A DNA stretch of 52,665 bases, from NCBI GenBank assembly GCA_964369235.1, contig CAYJEQ010000012.1, forward strand, positions 1 to 52,665, read 5' to 3'. This stretch comes from CAYJEQ01 sp964369235. Lineage in GTDB: Bacteria > Bacillota > Clostridia > Oscillospirales > Ruminococcaceae. Position numbers and translations under genes: made by a program. This document shows positions 26,767-35,179 of this stretch, one piece after another (position 1 is the stretch's first letter; each line of letters begins with the position of its first letter). Under the pieces are notes generated by a model. That model saw only the letters and a list, made by a program, of their open reading frames with translations. It ran no database searches and had not been told where the DNA came from.

Positions 26767-27828
26767 ATGAATAAAATATTAATGAAGGGCAATGAAGCTG
26801 TTTCTGAAGCAGCTATCAGCGCAGGATGTAAGTATTTTTTTGGATACCCTATAACACCCCAGAATGAGATACCTGAGTATCTGTCAAAAAGACTGCCAGA
26901 AATAGGAGGAGTTTTTGTTCAGGCAGAGTCCGAGGTGGCAGCTATTAATATGGTATACGGGGCAGCAGGTGCAGGAGCAAGAGTACTAACTAGCTCATCT
27001 TCACCAGGTATAGCTCTTAAACAAGAAGGTATTGGTTATATAGCCAATGCTGCACTGCCAGCTGTTATTATTAACATGATGAGAGGTGGCCCAGGACTAG
27101 GCACCATACAGCCAGGTCAGGCAGATTATAACATGGCAGTAAAAGGTGGATCTAATGGTGACTATCATACAATTGTTTTAGCCCCAGCCAGTGTACAGGA
27201 AGCAGTTGATATGACAATGAAGGCATTTGACCTAGCAGATTACTATACCAATCCTGTAATGGTACTAGCAGATGGTATTATAGGCCAGATGATGGAACCA
27301 GTTACTATAGAGTATAAATGTTCAAAGGATTTAAAGGAAAAAAACTGGGCATTACAGGGTAAAGGCGATGGAGAAAGACACGAGGTGAGAAATCTTAATA
27401 TCCAACCAGAGGACTGTGAAAATTGGAATTTAACCCTACAGAAGAAATACAAAGAAATAGAAGAAAATGAGCAGGACTGGGAAGAATATCAGCTAGATGA
27501 TGTGGAATATGTATTTGTAGCCTATGGCACATCTGCTAGAGTTGTAAGAAATGCAGTAGATGAGCTAAGAGAAAAAGGTTATAAAGTAGGTATGCTCAGA
27601 CCAAAACTACTATGGCCATTTCCACAAAAAGGATTTGATAAACTAGGTCATGTTAAGAAATTTTTAAATGTAGAGATGAGTTTAGGGCAGATGGTACAGG
27701 ATGTTGCCTATGCTGTTAATGATAAGAATAAGATGGAGTTTTACGGTAGAGTAGGTGGTATCATTCCATCAGTAGAAGAAGTAGTTGACTTTGGAGAAAA
27801 GATAATGGGAGGTAATGGCTGTGAGTAA
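26767..27828 (+). CDS. korA: 2-oxoacid:ferredoxin oxidoreductase, alpha subunit (VorB/KorA-like)
   Basis: This 353-residue subunit holds the pyrimidine-binding domain I (about 1-190) with the Gly-Tyr-Pro-Ile-Thr-Pro motif near residue 28 and the Gln-Ala-Glu-Ser-Glu motif near residue 55, then domain II (about 240-345). The enzyme oxidatively decarboxylates a 2-oxo acid to an acyl-CoA and reduces ferredoxin. Its sequence cannot decide between 2-oxoglutarate and branched-chain 2-oxo acids. An earlier in-frame ATG at 26710 lies inside the leader and is not preferred. It overlaps the beta gene by 14 bp. Confidence 0.93.
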   Translation: MNKILMKGNEAVSEAAISAGCKYFFGYPITPQNEIPEYLSKRLPEIGGVFVQAESEVAAINMVYGAAGAGARVLTSSSSPGIALKQEGIGYIANAALPAVIINMMRGGPGLGTIQPGQADYNMAVKGGSNGDYHTIVLAPASVQEAVDMTMKAFDLADYYTNPVMVLADGIIGQMMEPVTIEYKCSKDLKEKNWALQGKGDGERHEVRNLNIQPEDCENWNLTLQKKYKEIEENEQDWEEYQLDDVEYVFVAYGTSARVVRNAVDELREKGYKVGMLRPKLLWPFPQKGFDKLGHVKKFLNVEMSLGQMVQDVAYAVNDKNKMEFYGRVGGIIPSVEEVVDFGEKIMGGNGCE

Positions 27829-28573
27829 TATTAAATTTGAAAAAAACTCTGCACTAACTGATAAAAAACTTCATTACTGTCCTGGTTGTGCTCACGGTAT
27901 AGTACATAGGATATTAGCAGAGGCATTAGTGGAGCTAGAGCTGGATAAAGAAGCAATTCTAGTTGCACCAGTAGGCTGTGCTGTAATGATAAATGATTAT
28001 TTTAATATAGATTCAATTCAGGCACCTCATGGTAGAGCACCAGCAGTGGCTACAGGGGTTAAAAGAGTTCACCCAGATAAGACAGTTGTAACCTATCAGG
28101 GAGACGGGGATTTGGCTGCTATTGGCATGGCTGAGATAGTTCATGCAGCTGCTAGAGGGGAAAACTTTACAACGGTATTTATTAATAATGGTATCTATGG
28201 TATGACTGGAGGACAGATGGCACCAACAACACTGCCAGGGATGAAGGCTACAACCTCTCAGGGTGGTAGAACAAGCCAGCTTAACGGTAATCCTATTAGA
28301 GTGTCAGAGATGTTAGCAACACTAACAGGCCCTGCCTATATTGAAAGAGTAAGTGTAGATTCACCAGCTAATACTAGAAAAGCTAAGATTGCTATAAAAA
28401 AAGCTCTAGAAATACAAAAAAGTGGAATAGGATTTGGCATTATTGAGGTGCTTTCTACATGTCCAACAAACTGGGGATTAAGTGCAGTTGATTCCATGAA
28501 ATTTGTAAAAGAAAATATGATACCATATTATCCTCTAGGTGTGTATAAAAATGAAGCAGAGGGAGGTAACTAA
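27815..28573 (+). CDS. korB: 2-oxoacid:ferredoxin oxidoreductase, beta (thiamine diphosphate) subunit
   Basis: This 252-residue subunit binds thiamine diphosphate and Mg through the Gly-Asp-Gly-Asp...Asn-Asn-Gly-Ile-Tyr-Gly motif (about residues 94-128). It has the Cys-Pro-Gly-Cys-Ala-His-Gly motif near residue 22. The length is normal. Translation is coupled to the alpha subunit by a 14-bp overlap. Confidence 0.95.
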   Translation: MAVSNIKFEKNSALTDKKLHYCPGCAHGIVHRILAEALVELELDKEAILVAPVGCAVMINDYFNIDSIQAPHGRAPAVATGVKRVHPDKTVVTYQGDGDLAAIGMAEIVHAAARGENFTTVFINNGIYGMTGGQMAPTTLPGMKATTSQGGRTSQLNGNPIRVSEMLATLTGPAYIERVSVDSPANTRKAKIAIKKALEIQKSGIGFGIIEVLSTCPTNWGLSAVDSMKFVKENMIPYYPLGVYKNEAEGGN

Positions 28574-28574
28574 T

Positions 28575-29138
28575 ATGAATACTCAGACTCAGAAAATATG
28601 TTGTGCAGGTTTTGGTGGACAGGGTGCCTTGCTACTGGGGAAAATAATAGCAACAGCAGCAATGACAGAAAATCTAGAAACCTCATGGAGTCCTTCTTAT
28701 GGCCCAGAGATGAGAGGTGGCACAGCTAACTGCCATGTTATTCTATCAAAGAAACCTATAGGCTCCCCAGTTGTAACTAAAGAAGCAGATTGTTTAGTAG
28801 CAATGAATCAGCCATCCTTTGACAAATATGTTACCATAGTAAAAAATGATGGTATAGTAGTATCAAATTCTGACTTAGTTAATGTAGGTGAACAGTCTAA
28901 GGGTAAGAAGATATTTGCAGTGCCAGCTAATTCTATATCCACTGAGGAGCTAGGCAGTGCTAAATTTGTAAATATGGTTTTACTTGGTGCTACCATTTAT
29001 GCCCTAGGTAGCTTACCAGTAGAAAGCATTGACGAGGCATTTAAGATTTCCTTCTCAGGGCCTAAAGAAAAGTTTATTGCAACTAATAAAAAAGCCTTTG
29101 ACCTGGGATATGACTATGCCAAAAAATTAAATAATTAG
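28575..29138 (+). CDS. korC: 2-oxoacid:ferredoxin oxidoreductase, gamma subunit
   Basis: This 187-residue subunit has the Gly-Phe-Gly-Gly-Gln-Gly motif near residue 12 and the Ser-Pro-Ser-Tyr-Gly-Pro-Glu-Met-Arg-Gly-Gly motif near residue 44, both typical of the gamma domain that binds coenzyme A. The ATG at 28575 follows GGGAGGTAA, which overlaps the end of korB; an upstream in-frame ATG at 28539 lies inside korB. The operon ends here at a terminator. Confidence 0.95.
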   Translation: MNTQTQKICCAGFGGQGALLLGKIIATAAMTENLETSWSPSYGPEMRGGTANCHVILSKKPIGSPVVTKEADCLVAMNQPSFDKYVTIVKNDGIVVSNSDLVNVGEQSKGKKIFAVPANSISTEELGSAKFVNMVLLGATIYALGSLPVESIDEAFKISFSGPKEKFIATNKKAFDLGYDYAKKLNN

Positions 29139-29147
29139 TGTATAATT

Positions 29148-29199
29148 AAAGATGAGGTAATCTAAATGTTCTAAGCATTTGTGTATGCCTCATCTTTTT
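29148..29199 (+). terminator. Terminator of the kor operon
   Basis: AAAGATGAGG/CCTCATCTTT closes a stem that contains a smaller AAATG/CATTT hairpin, followed by TTTTTA. Confidence 0.8.
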
Positions 29200-29270
29200 A
29201 TATAAAATATAAGTTTTGGCAAATAACTTATATTATGAATACAGTAAAAAAATTCTAATAAATATAATCC

Positions 29271-29299
29271 TTGACAAAAACACATCTATGCTTTATGAT
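29271..29299 (+). promoter_or_regulatory. Distal promoter upstream of the dehalogenase-like operon
   Basis: Near-consensus TTGACA (29271-29276) and TATGAT (29294-29299) with a 17-bp spacer. It lies about 305 bp ahead of the next gene and would transcribe the hairpin cluster at 29357-29397. Confidence 0.6.
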
Positions 29300-29356
29300 T
29301 TTAAAGTACTAATATAAAATGATGATATTAGTAATTTATAAATAATAATAATTTAG

Positions 29357-29397
29357 CACTTTCAAGTGATTTCGCTGGAAATCGCTATTGTATAGCG
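29357..29397 (+). ncRNA. Chain of overlapping hairpins (switch-like RNA candidate)
   Basis: CACTT/AAGTG (29357-29368) overlaps AGTGATTTC/GAAATCGCT (29365-29386), which overlaps CGCTAT/ATAGCG (29383-29397). Neighbouring stems share arms and so exclude each other, as in attenuators. There is no T-run, so it is not a plain terminator. Confidence 0.4.
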
Positions 29398-29465
29398 AAA
29401 AATTTAGCTATTTCTAACAAATAATAATAGCATTTAGCACAATGGAGAAATAATAAGTTTGTTAT

Positions 29466-29530
29466 AGTATATGAATATACTTACTTTGTGGTAAGTATAT
29501 ATTGACTGTTAATTATTTAACTTATATAAT
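29466..29530 (+). promoter_or_regulatory. Promoter with operator-like palindromes of the dehalogenase-like operon
   Basis: TTGACT (29502-29507) and TATAAT (29525-29530) have a 17-bp spacer. Directly upstream is a perfect 10-bp inverted repeat ATATACTTAC/GTAAGTATAT (29475-29484, 29491-29500), itself overlapping AGTATAT/ATATACT (29466-29481). The position next to the -35 box suits an activator. Confidence 0.6.
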
Positions 29531-29603
29531 GGGACAATACCAAAATTTAACATGAATAAAGGTAGCTAAAAGATGCAACCTCATTGAAAGGATGGCCATA
29601 AAT

Positions 29604-30782
29604 ATGTCAGATGATGTTAAAGTTTTCCATAACTATGCTGATGAGAAAAAAGAATCTTTTGCCAGCGTAGTTAGTAATTGGCGAAGCTATGCCAAGGAAA
29701 TGTATGACAATACCCATGATGAAACAAGAATACAGAGATGGAGTTATTCCAGTGGACTATATAAATACTTTGATAATTACGGTAAAAAAATCACCGACGA
29801 AAACCCATATTTAAGAGTAGTGGATTTACACGAGTTTGATACATATATAAAAAATCTTCCAATACCACTAGACCCACCAGCTTTTAATAATAAGAATAGA
29901 CCTAACTTCTTTGGGACATCTATGGATGAAACCTTAGATAATCCTAAGGAGTATAAAAGCGTGCTACACAGCTCCTTTGAAAGAATTATGTCCGAGGCTA
30001 AAGGTATTAATTTACCAGAGGTTGCTCAGGTTAAAACCCTTAATGAAGTAGAGCTAAAAGAGGAAATTCTAAAATACGCAAGAGGGTTAGGATTTAAAAG
30101 TATCGGTGTTACCAAGGTGGATAGACGTCATATTGCTGCGCAGGTAGATGATGATATTATATTTGATACAATAATAATTGTGGGGTACGAAGTACCTAAA
30201 GAGATAGTACATCGTTACCCAAACCCTAAACATGACACAGCAGCTTATTATGGCTACTATAAATGCGCTGATAATATACATAAGGTGGCAGATTTTATTA
30301 GAGGTCATGGTTATGACTGTCGGGCAAGATCTTGGGAAGGATTTATTAAATACCCAGTACATGCTGTAAATGCAGGTATGGGCAATATGACAACCTACGG
30401 TATCTGCCATACACCAGAGATGGGTACAAGGCTAAAGTATGCCTCTATATTAATAGATGCCCAGCTTCCACTGGATAAACCTAAGGATTTTAATATAGAA
30501 GAATTTTGCTCCAGATGTAGACTATGTCAGAAATCATGTCCAACAGGGGCAATTCCTAAGGACGAAACTAGATATATGGGCTCAATGCGTCGAGTTGTTG
30601 ACCATATTAAGTGCTTTGAATCTATGTGTACCCGAAAGGAATGTGTGCAGTGTTGGCGAGTATGTCCAATAAATATGATTAGTTATGACCACTGTATGAC
30701 AACACTTCCAGGCTATTATGAGTATAATCCTAAAAGAGATGATATGAATATGGAAAAATACAGAGAAAGGCTGGAAAAGTAA
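29604..30782 (+). CDS. Reductive-dehalogenase-like corrinoid/iron-sulfur protein (cytoplasmic)
   Basis: This 392-residue protein resembles the RdhA/QueG superfamily. About residues 150-290 form the corrinoid-binding core, including the Asn-Ala-Gly-Met-Gly-Asn...Gly-Ile-Cys-His-Thr-Pro-Glu-Met-Gly segment that parallels the Ala-Gly-Leu-Gly-Glu-x-Gly region of dehalogenases. Two 4Fe-4S motifs follow: Cys302, 305, 308, 312 and Cys342 (or 337), 347, 350, 354. There is no Tat signal and no membrane-anchor gene, so it is not a classical respiratory enzyme. The ATG at 29604 is set by GAAAGGATGG. Its stop overlaps the next start (TAATG). The substrate is unknown; QueG-type queuosine synthesis is less likely given the extra N-terminal 130 residues and the context. 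Confidence 0.75.
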   Translation: MSDDVKVFHNYADEKKESFASVVSNWRSYAKEMYDNTHDETRIQRWSYSSGLYKYFDNYGKKITDENPYLRVVDLHEFDTYIKNLPIPLDPPAFNNKNRPNFFGTSMDETLDNPKEYKSVLHSSFERIMSEAKGINLPEVAQVKTLNEVELKEEILKYARGLGFKSIGVTKVDRRHIAAQVDDDIIFDTIIIVGYEVPKEIVHRYPNPKHDTAAYYGYYKCADNIHKVADFIRGHGYDCRARSWEGFIKYPVHAVNAGMGNMTTYGICHTPEMGTRLKYASILIDAQLPLDKPKDFNIEEFCSRCRLCQKSCPTGAIPKDETRYMGSMRRVVDHIKCFESMCTRKECVQCWRVCPINMISYDHCMTTLPGYYEYNPKRDDMNMEKYRERLEK

Positions 30783-32725
30783 TGGTTAAATTTAAAATAA
30801 TAGGTGATTTAGCCCAGAGTTATGAAGTGGAGATTGATATTAATAAGTCCCCACTGGATATATTTAGAGATTTAAATCTTAAGATGAGAACTGGGTATAA
30901 TATTACTGCTGTACAGGTAGGTGGAGCTTTAGGTTATCTAGCAGTAGGTAGTGAGTTAACAAAACCAATTAGTGAGATGATGGATGAGGCTTCAGTGCCT
31001 TATATTATGTATCTAGGGGAGAATTTCTGTCCTGTAGATTATATGAGATTTCTATCTCGATTTTTAATAAGAGAGGTTAAGATTGATAATAAACACACCA
31101 GAAATCTTAACACTGTTATAGAGGATATTACACTAATAGAAACTTGGGATAATTCCCTAGATAAGCTTAAAAAAGTTGTTTCTAATTTAGAGGATACCTA
31201 TGCTGAAACACAGGTAAAAGCCCTTTATGAGAAAGTAATAGATAGATTTGAGGATATTATATTAGAGCATATTAATGATAAGCAGTGTAAAACTGGAATT
31301 TGTCGAACATTAATATCTGCCCAGTGTATAAATGCCTGTCCTGCACAGGTACATATACCAGGATATGTGGCACTAATGAAGGCAGGGGAGGAGGTTAAAG
31401 CCTATGAGCTAATGAGAAAAACCAATCCTCTATCATTAATCTGTGGTAAAATCTGCGCTAGACCATGTGAGGACAGATGTAGAAGAAAAGAGATTGAGAA
31501 AACTGTAGGGGTAAGAGCCTTGCAGAAGTATATTTCTATGAATGCCCTAGAGTCAGGAAAATTTACCGAAGATAAAAAATCCCCTAATGGTAAAACAGTA
31601 GCTATAATAGGAGCTGGCCCGGCAGGATTAACAGCAGCTTATTTCCTACAGAGATCTGGCTATCAGGTGGATATCTACGAAGCATTAGATCGTGCTGGTG
31701 GAATGCTTGCTATGACAGTGCCAAGTTATCGTATGCCAGATAAGGATTTAAAAACTGAGATTGATAGTATATTAGCTTTAGGTGTTAATATTCACTACGG
31801 TGTAAAAATCGGTAGGGATTTATCACTGGAAAAATTAAGAGATGACCACGACTTTACGATAATTGCAATTGGGGCATATAATGGTAGAAGCCTTGATAGT
31901 TTACAGGGTGATAATACCCTAATAGCAGTGGATTTTTTAAGAGATGTAAGGCTAAATGGCTTATCTAGTATTACTGGTGATGTAGTGGTATTAGGTGGCG
32001 GTGATGTAGCTATGGACTCTGCAAGAACTGCCATTAGACTAGGAGCAAAATCCGTAACAGTAGTATCGCTAGAATCCTATGAACAAATGCCAGCCAGCAC
32101 AGAGGAAAAAGAACTTGCACAGGCAGAGAATATTAAATTTATCTCTGGATATGGCATTAAATCCTATGGGGCTAATGGTAAACTACTGCTAAGTAGATGT
32201 ATTGCAACCAGTGATTTAGATGGTAAGTTCTGTCCTGTTTACAGTGAGGAAACTATGGATATAACAGCTCATAAGCTAATACTAGCAGTGGGACAGTATC
32301 CATCACTTGACTTTTTAACCGATGATATTGCCACTGTAAGAGGTCTTATTAAGGTTAATACCTCCACAAAAGAAACCACAGCAAAAACTGTCTACGCAGT
32401 AGGCGATGTTATAGAAAACGGCATAGCTATTAAAGCTATAGCAGAAGGTAAAAAGGTAGCTATTGCAATAGATAATGCTGCAAAAGGTGGGGGGCTGTAT
32501 CTAGGTGAGGATATAGTAATCCCAGAGGAAACCCTATCTATTACCACATGGGATGATGAAATCCTACTGGAGAAAACAGTAACTAGTGAAAATCTAACAG
32601 GTAATTTCAAGGAGGTTATTCTACCATTTAATACAAAGGAAGCTTTATATGAAGCTAACCGTTGTTTAAGATGTGATAGAAACTCCATACAGCCTCTGTG
32701 GATTAGACCGGTAAACAATGCATAA
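30782..32725 (+). CDS. NuoF-relic/GltD-type FAD oxidoreductase
   Basis: This 647-residue flavoprotein joins two parts. Residues 1-175 look like the SLBB and C-terminal segment of NuoF (Ala-Val-Gln-Val-Gly-Gly, then Glu-Asn-Phe-Cys-Pro-Val-Asp), but the Cys-x2-Cys-x2-Cys of that cluster is gone. Residues 180-640 are like the small subunit of glutamate synthase: Fe-S cysteines (about 180-235), the FAD motif Gly-Ala-Gly-Pro-Ala-Gly near residue 277 and an NAD(P)H motif Gly-Gly-Gly-Asp-Val-Ala near residue 405. It should pass electrons from NAD(P)H to a partner. Start and previous stop overlap by one base, so the dehalogenase-like protein is the likely partner. Confidence 0.85.
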   Translation: MVKFKIIGDLAQSYEVEIDINKSPLDIFRDLNLKMRTGYNITAVQVGGALGYLAVGSELTKPISEMMDEASVPYIMYLGENFCPVDYMRFLSRFLIREVKIDNKHTRNLNTVIEDITLIETWDNSLDKLKKVVSNLEDTYAETQVKALYEKVIDRFEDIILEHINDKQCKTGICRTLISAQCINACPAQVHIPGYVALMKAGEEVKAYELMRKTNPLSLICGKICARPCEDRCRRKEIEKTVGVRALQKYISMNALESGKFTEDKKSPNGKTVAIIGAGPAGLTAAYFLQRSGYQVDIYEALDRAGGMLAMTVPSYRMPDKDLKTEIDSILALGVNIHYGVKIGRDLSLEKLRDDHDFTIIAIGAYNGRSLDSLQGDNTLIAVDFLRDVRLNGLSSITGDVVVLGGGDVAMDSARTAIRLGAKSVTVVSLESYEQMPASTEEKELAQAENIKFISGYGIKSYGANGKLLLSRCIATSDLDGKFCPVYSEETMDITAHKLILAVGQYPSLDFLTDDIATVRGLIKVNTSTKETTAKTVYAVGDVIENGIAIKAIAEGKKVAIAIDNAAKGGGLYLGEDIVIPEETLSITTWDDEILLEKTVTSENLTGNFKEVILPFNTKEALYEANRCLRCDRNSIQPLWIRPVNNA

Positions 32726-32815
32726 TCTATAAAGGTCACATAGGAGTATTTACATATAAAATTAAATCTAGACAATAGGAATATATTACATTAAAATTAA
32801 GATTGGAGAACTAAC

Positions 32816-34237
32816 ATGAGCGAAAACACTAAAGTAACCCATGGCAGAAAACCCACTACATCGGAGGCAGTAATCTGCTTTCTTATGCTAATTGCTGTAA
32901 TAGTATTTACATTTAGACTAAAAACAGGTATGGATATGCCACTGGTAATCGGTACAGCTGTAGCAGCTTTATTTGGTAAATACCTAGGCTATAAATGGGA
33001 TGATCTACAAAAAGGTATGATATCAGGTATATCTTCTTCAATTATGGCTATTGTTATCCTACTACTTGCTGGTATGCTGGTAGGTATTTGGATTATAGGT
33101 GGAACAGTACCATCTATTATCTACTATGGTCTTGAAATGGTAAGCCCTAGTATATATCTACCATTTACATTTATTCTATGTGCTATAACTTCACTGGCAA
33201 CAGGTACTTCCTTTGGGTCTATTGCCACTGTGGGACTTGCCCTATTTGGTGTAGGTCAAGGTCTAGGTGTTCCAGCTCATATTGCAGCAGGTGCTATTGC
33301 CTCTGGTGCATTTTTCGGAGACAAAATCTCCCCCCTATCTGACACAACGGTTATCTCTGCTTCTATCTGTAAGGTTAATATCTTTGAACATATTAAAAGC
33401 ACAGTATTAACCACAGGCCCAGCAGCAGTTGTAGCAGCTATTTTATATGCAATACTTGGTATGCAGTATACCAGTGGTAGTGCTGATGCTTCTTCAATTA
33501 CACAAATTTCTGAAACATTAATGGCAAACTACAATATATCCTTACTAACATTTATACCACCTATAGCTATTATTGTGCTGTCAATCCTTAAAGTACCATC
33601 AGTGGTGGCACTGGGAACAGGTGTTGGTATTAGTATTATTACAGCTACAATGACACAGGGTATTACAATAGCTTCAGTATTTACTGCTGCTGTAAAGGGT
33701 AATGTTTCCACCACAGGGGTAGAACTTGTAGACAAAATCCTTTCCCGTGGTGGTATGACTATGATGACAGGTATGATTATTCTATTTGTAATTGCTACAG
33801 CAATGAGTGGTATCCTAGAAAAATGCCAAATACTAACAGTGTTAATGGAAGGTATGCTTAAGATAATCAAAAAACCAAGGGATATTGTAATTGCCTCTGT
33901 TTTCTCTGGTTATCTGTCCCAGTTACTAGCACCTACAATGATGTTTGGTATTGTATTTGTAGGTAAAACCTTCTCACCAGCTTACGAAAAAATCGGACTG
34001 GACAAAAAGGTTCTATCAAGAACTATTGGTGACACAGTTACCCTAGGTAATGTACTAATTCCTTATGGTGGTGCAGCAGTATATCTAATGGGTGTATTAG
34101 GTCTAGAGGATGCTTCTTACATACCATACACATTCCTATGTTTACTATCACCTTTATTTGCAATAATATTCTCCTTCCTAGGTATAGGTCTAACAAAAGC
34201 ACCTGTAGAGGAAGAAGGCAGTACTGTTTTACAGTAA
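32816..34237 (+). CDS. nhaC: NhaC-family Na+/H+ (or carboxylate) antiporter
   Basis: This 473-residue membrane protein has about 11-12 membrane segments and the NhaC signature, including Gly-Thr-Ser-Phe-Gly-Ser near residue 138 and Phe-Phe-Gly-Asp-Lys-Ile-Ser-Pro-Leu-Ser-Asp-Thr near residue 168. Members exchange Na+ for H+, or malate for lactate (MleN type). It begins 90 bp after the flavoprotein gene with no terminator between, so it may export the product, import the substrate, or balance ions for the upstream reductase. TTGGAG precedes the ATG. A strong hairpin ends the unit. Confidence 0.9.
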   Translation: MSENTKVTHGRKPTTSEAVICFLMLIAVIVFTFRLKTGMDMPLVIGTAVAALFGKYLGYKWDDLQKGMISGISSSIMAIVILLLAGMLVGIWIIGGTVPSIIYYGLEMVSPSIYLPFTFILCAITSLATGTSFGSIATVGLALFGVGQGLGVPAHIAAGAIASGAFFGDKISPLSDTTVISASICKVNIFEHIKSTVLTTGPAAVVAAILYAILGMQYTSGSADASSITQISETLMANYNISLLTFIPPIAIIVLSILKVPSVVALGTGVGISIITATMTQGITIASVFTAAVKGNVSTTGVELVDKILSRGGMTMMTGMIILFVIATAMSGILEKCQILTVLMEGMLKIIKKPRDIVIASVFSGYLSQLLAPTMMFGIVFVGKTFSPAYEKIGLDKKVLSRTIGDTVTLGNVLIPYGGAAVYLMGVLGLEDASYIPYTFLCLLSPLFAIIFSFLGIGLTKAPVEEEGSTVLQ

Positions 34238-34265
34238 AATAATATAATATTAATTAAATTTTGGT

Positions 34266-34302
34266 GGTGTGTGCTTTCCTAATAAGAGGGAAAGCACACA
34301 CC
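34266..34302 (+). terminator. Hairpin after nhaC
   Basis: A perfect 14-bp stem GGTGTGTGCTTTCC/GGAAAGCACACACC with a 9-nt loop, without a proper T-run. Confidence 0.65.
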
Positions 34303-34374
34303 TTATAGTTATTGTATAAATTTACATTAATTATAATGAATTGTAAATATTAGTAGATTTATAAATCCTAGCTG

Positions 34375-34383
34375 TGTTATAAT
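34375..34383 (+). promoter_or_regulatory. Extended -10 promoter of the iron-sulfur flavoprotein gene
   Basis: TATAAT (34378-34383) is preceded by GTGT, similar to the promoter at 50272, but no good -35 box is seen. It would give a leader of about 75 nt. Confidence 0.4.
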
Positions 34384-34463
34384 CAATATATAGGAATTAT
34401 TGTTTATTACATAGGGGAGCCTATGATTACAAATGAAATCCACTGAAAAGAGGGCAGTTAAAG

Positions 34464-35102
34464 ATGAAAATACTAGCAATAAGTGGCAGTCCTAGAGTAG
34501 ATAGGATGGTTCATACAACTCTTAAACAAATTCTACATAGCTGTAAAGATGAATACGAAGTAATATCCCTTAGTGGTAAAAAAATAAGTGGATGTACATC
34601 TTGCTTAGCATGTGTAAAGGATAATGTATGTGTGCTATCGGACGACTGGAATATCATAGCAGAAAAGATGGTAGAAGCTGATGTAATTATCTTTGGATGT
34701 CCTAATTACTATGGACTACCTAACGGAATAAGCCACTGTTTTTTAGAGAGAACATACTCCTTTAGACATAATGGTAAGTTTCCTTTAAGAGATAAGAAGG
34801 TTATTATTGTCACCACAAAGCGACTAAGGGATAATGATGAGCCTGTTGCTGATATTGTAAGTAAATTTATGATTTCTAATAAGATGAATATAATAGGTAA
34901 GATGAACTGTATAGAATACTCCACCTGTTACACCTGTGGTCATGGGAAAAATTGCGGTGTAGGCAGTGTTGTAGCAGTACATGGTTCATTACAGGAGATT
35001 CTACCCTGTCATCTTCCTAAGGAAATAGATGAACAGGAAAGCACCCAGTTAGAAATAAAAAGAATGCGAGAGCTACTTATTGATGCTGGAGTGAGTTTCT
35101 AA
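34464..35102 (+). CDS. Iron-sulfur flavoprotein / NAD(P)H-dependent FMN reductase-like protein
   Basis: This 212-residue protein has the flavodoxin-like fold of the NADPH-dependent FMN reductase group: Ser-Gly-Ser-Pro-Arg at residues 7-11 binds FMN phosphate, and Cys-Thr-Ser-Cys-Leu-Ala-Cys-Val...Cys near residues 44-54 is the compact 4Fe-4S motif of iron-sulfur flavoproteins. Further cysteines follow near residue 155. Such proteins act in two-electron to one-electron transfer in anaerobes. It follows nhaC with its own probable promoter and may take part in the same redox function. Confidence 0.85.
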   Translation: MKILAISGSPRVDRMVHTTLKQILHSCKDEYEVISLSGKKISGCTSCLACVKDNVCVLSDDWNIIAEKMVEADVIIFGCPNYYGLPNGISHCFLERTYSFRHNGKFPLRDKKVIIVTTKRLRDNDEPVADIVSKFMISNKMNIIGKMNCIEYSTCYTCGHGKNCGVGSVVAVHGSLQEILPCHLPKEIDEQESTQLEIKRMRELLIDAGVSF

Positions 35103-35135
35103 GGTTATATTAAATAAAAGACATATTACATACAA

Positions 35136-35171
35136 AAAAACCTAGTTTAGGCTGTTCTAAACTAGGTTTTT
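35136..35171. terminator. Bidirectional terminator
   Basis: AAAAACCTAGTTTAG/CTAAACTAGGTTTTT (15 bp) with A/T tracts on both sides, between the flavoprotein gene and a minus-strand gene remnant. Confidence 0.85.
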
Positions 35172-35179
35172 GTATTATA

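Noticed and set aside
29604..30782. Epoxyqueuosine reductase QueG
   Set aside because: The Fe-S and corrinoid segments are related, but the extra N-terminal region, the coupled flavoprotein and the lack of queuosine genes favour a dehalogenase-like enzyme. Kept as the main alternative.
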